5,352 bases of DNA, taken from the NCBI GenBank assembly GCA_003164415.1, contig PLTK01000168.1, forward strand, positions 9,723 to 15,074, given 5' to 3'. A model generated the notes under the pieces. That model had not been told where the DNA came from and made no database searches. It saw only the letters and a list, made by a program, of their open reading frames with translations. Origin of the DNA: Methanobacterium sp. (lineage in GTDB: Archaea; Methanobacteriota; Methanobacteria; Methanobacteriales; Methanobacteriaceae). This document shows, one piece after another, positions 5,081 to 5,352 of the stretch. Numbering within the stretch: the first letter of the stretch is position 1; every line of letters starts with the position of its first letter. The position numbers were made by a program, and so were the translations under genes.

Positions 5081-5085
5081 CCTCC
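5081..5085 (-). promoter_or_regulatory. Ribosome binding site of the UPF0147 gene
   Basis: GGAGG on the minus strand is seven bases upstream of ATG 5073. It decides the start against the longer frame that begins at 5106. Confidence 0.8.
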
Positions 5086-5147
5086 ATTTTTAAGAAATAT
5101 AAACATTTAAATTTATAGTAATAGTATTGTAAGTTATATCCATGTAC

Positions 5148-5155
5148 TTTTATAT
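5148..5155 (-). promoter_or_regulatory. Likely TATA box of the UPF0147 gene
   Basis: ATATAAAA on the minus strand fits the archaeal TATA consensus. Transcription would begin around 5125-5130, giving a leader of roughly 50-55 bases. A second TATA-like word at 5108-5118 is too close to the start codon to leave a leader containing the ribosome binding site. Confidence 0.45.
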
Positions 5156-5164
5156 CTTCTGATT

Positions 5165-5170
5165 AAAAAA
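5165..5170 (-). terminator. Oligo-T terminator of cbiG
   Basis: Six A on the + strand read as six T on the minus strand, 42 bases after the cbiG stop codon. This separates cbiG from the UPF0147 gene. Confidence 0.5.
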
Positions 5171-5212
5171 GTTATGGAATATTATTTAAATTATTTCTTA
5201 AAATATTATTGA

Positions 5213-5352
5213 TTAATTTTTAGACACTGCTACCGCCACGGTAACACCGTTATAAGGGGTTTTTTTGAATATTAGATTTGAATCTTCACCTGCAGCTATC
5301 AATGAAGACGGTTCGCATACACCGGGCAATCCAAATTTTTCATTCACGAACT
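5213..5352 (-). CDS. cbiG: Cobalt-precorrin-5A hydrolase CbiG, C-terminal end (truncated by window edge)
   Basis: CbiG opens the delta-lactone ring of cobalt-precorrin-5A with release of acetaldehyde in the anaerobic cobalamin pathway. The last 45 residues are readable on the minus strand, from bases 5350 to 5216, with stop TAA at 5213-5215. Family features are clear: FGLPGVCEPSSLIAAG, equivalent to the G-x-P-x-V-x-E-P-A-A-L motif of the CbiG C-terminal domain, then a lysine pair (IFKK) and the closing beta strand NGVTVAVAVS. Most of the protein (family length roughly 300-350) lies beyond the window. The frame shows no break in the visible part. It works downstream of CbiH, whose gene lies 3.3 kb away on the same strand but is not in one operon with it. 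Confidence 0.88.
   Translation of the reverse strand, partial: FVNEKFGLPGVCEPSSLIAAGEDSNLIFKKTPYNGVTVAVAVSKN

Noticed and set aside
5074..5106. N-terminal extension of the UPF0147 protein to 5106
   Set aside because: The strong GGAGG at 5081-5085 would lie inside the gene, and the family starts at the MSQDAF-type methionine.

Overview
The window looks like a chromosomal piece of a methanogenic archaeon of the order Methanobacteriales. The genus cannot be fixed from sequence alone. Reasons: very AT-rich DNA, archaeal TATA-type promoters and oligo-T terminators, ribosome binding sites complementary to an archaeal 16S 3' end (AGGTGA, GGAGG), and a typical archaeal gene set. That set is the small subunit of DNA polymerase D, a UPF0147 protein, anaerobic (cobalt-early) cobalamin genes and a methanogen-type class II aldolase.

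Layout. 1-471 (+): C-terminal half of diaminopimelate epimerase DapF. 472-875: a gene-free gap holding oligo-T tracts and, at 509-662, a strongly structured segment. Four perfect helices there abut with no unpaired base at the junction, which predicts a stand-alone small RNA on the + strand. 876-1946 (-): CobJ/CbiH fused to a C-terminal cysteine-rich domain. 2026-2544 (-): a small secreted or membrane-anchored protein rich in N-glycosylation sequons. 2545-2665: a divergent promoter region. 2666-4174 (+): DNA polymerase D small subunit DP1. 4246-4839 (+): a class II aldolase whose ribosome binding site points to an AUA start. 4819-5073 (-): a UPF0147 protein, overlapping the aldolase tail to tail by 21 bases. 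5213-5352 (-): the C-terminus of CbiG.

How the genes relate. CbiH builds the ring-contracted lactone intermediate of the anaerobic B12 pathway and CbiG later opens that lactone. Both lie on the minus strand but are separated by a replication gene, an aldolase and other unrelated genes, so this is not a cobalamin operon. DapF serves lysine synthesis, including lysine for pseudomurein. DP1 is the proofreading subunit of the replicative polymerase. The aldolase may feed lactaldehyde to lactate and coenzyme F420, as proposed for its Methanocaldococcus relative. Most genes appear to be single transcription units with their own TATA boxes and T-tract terminators.

The most unusual item is the predicted four-way-junction RNA at 509-662, which I cannot assign to a known family. 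Next are the CobJ-cysteine-rich fusion and the apparent AUA start of the aldolase.
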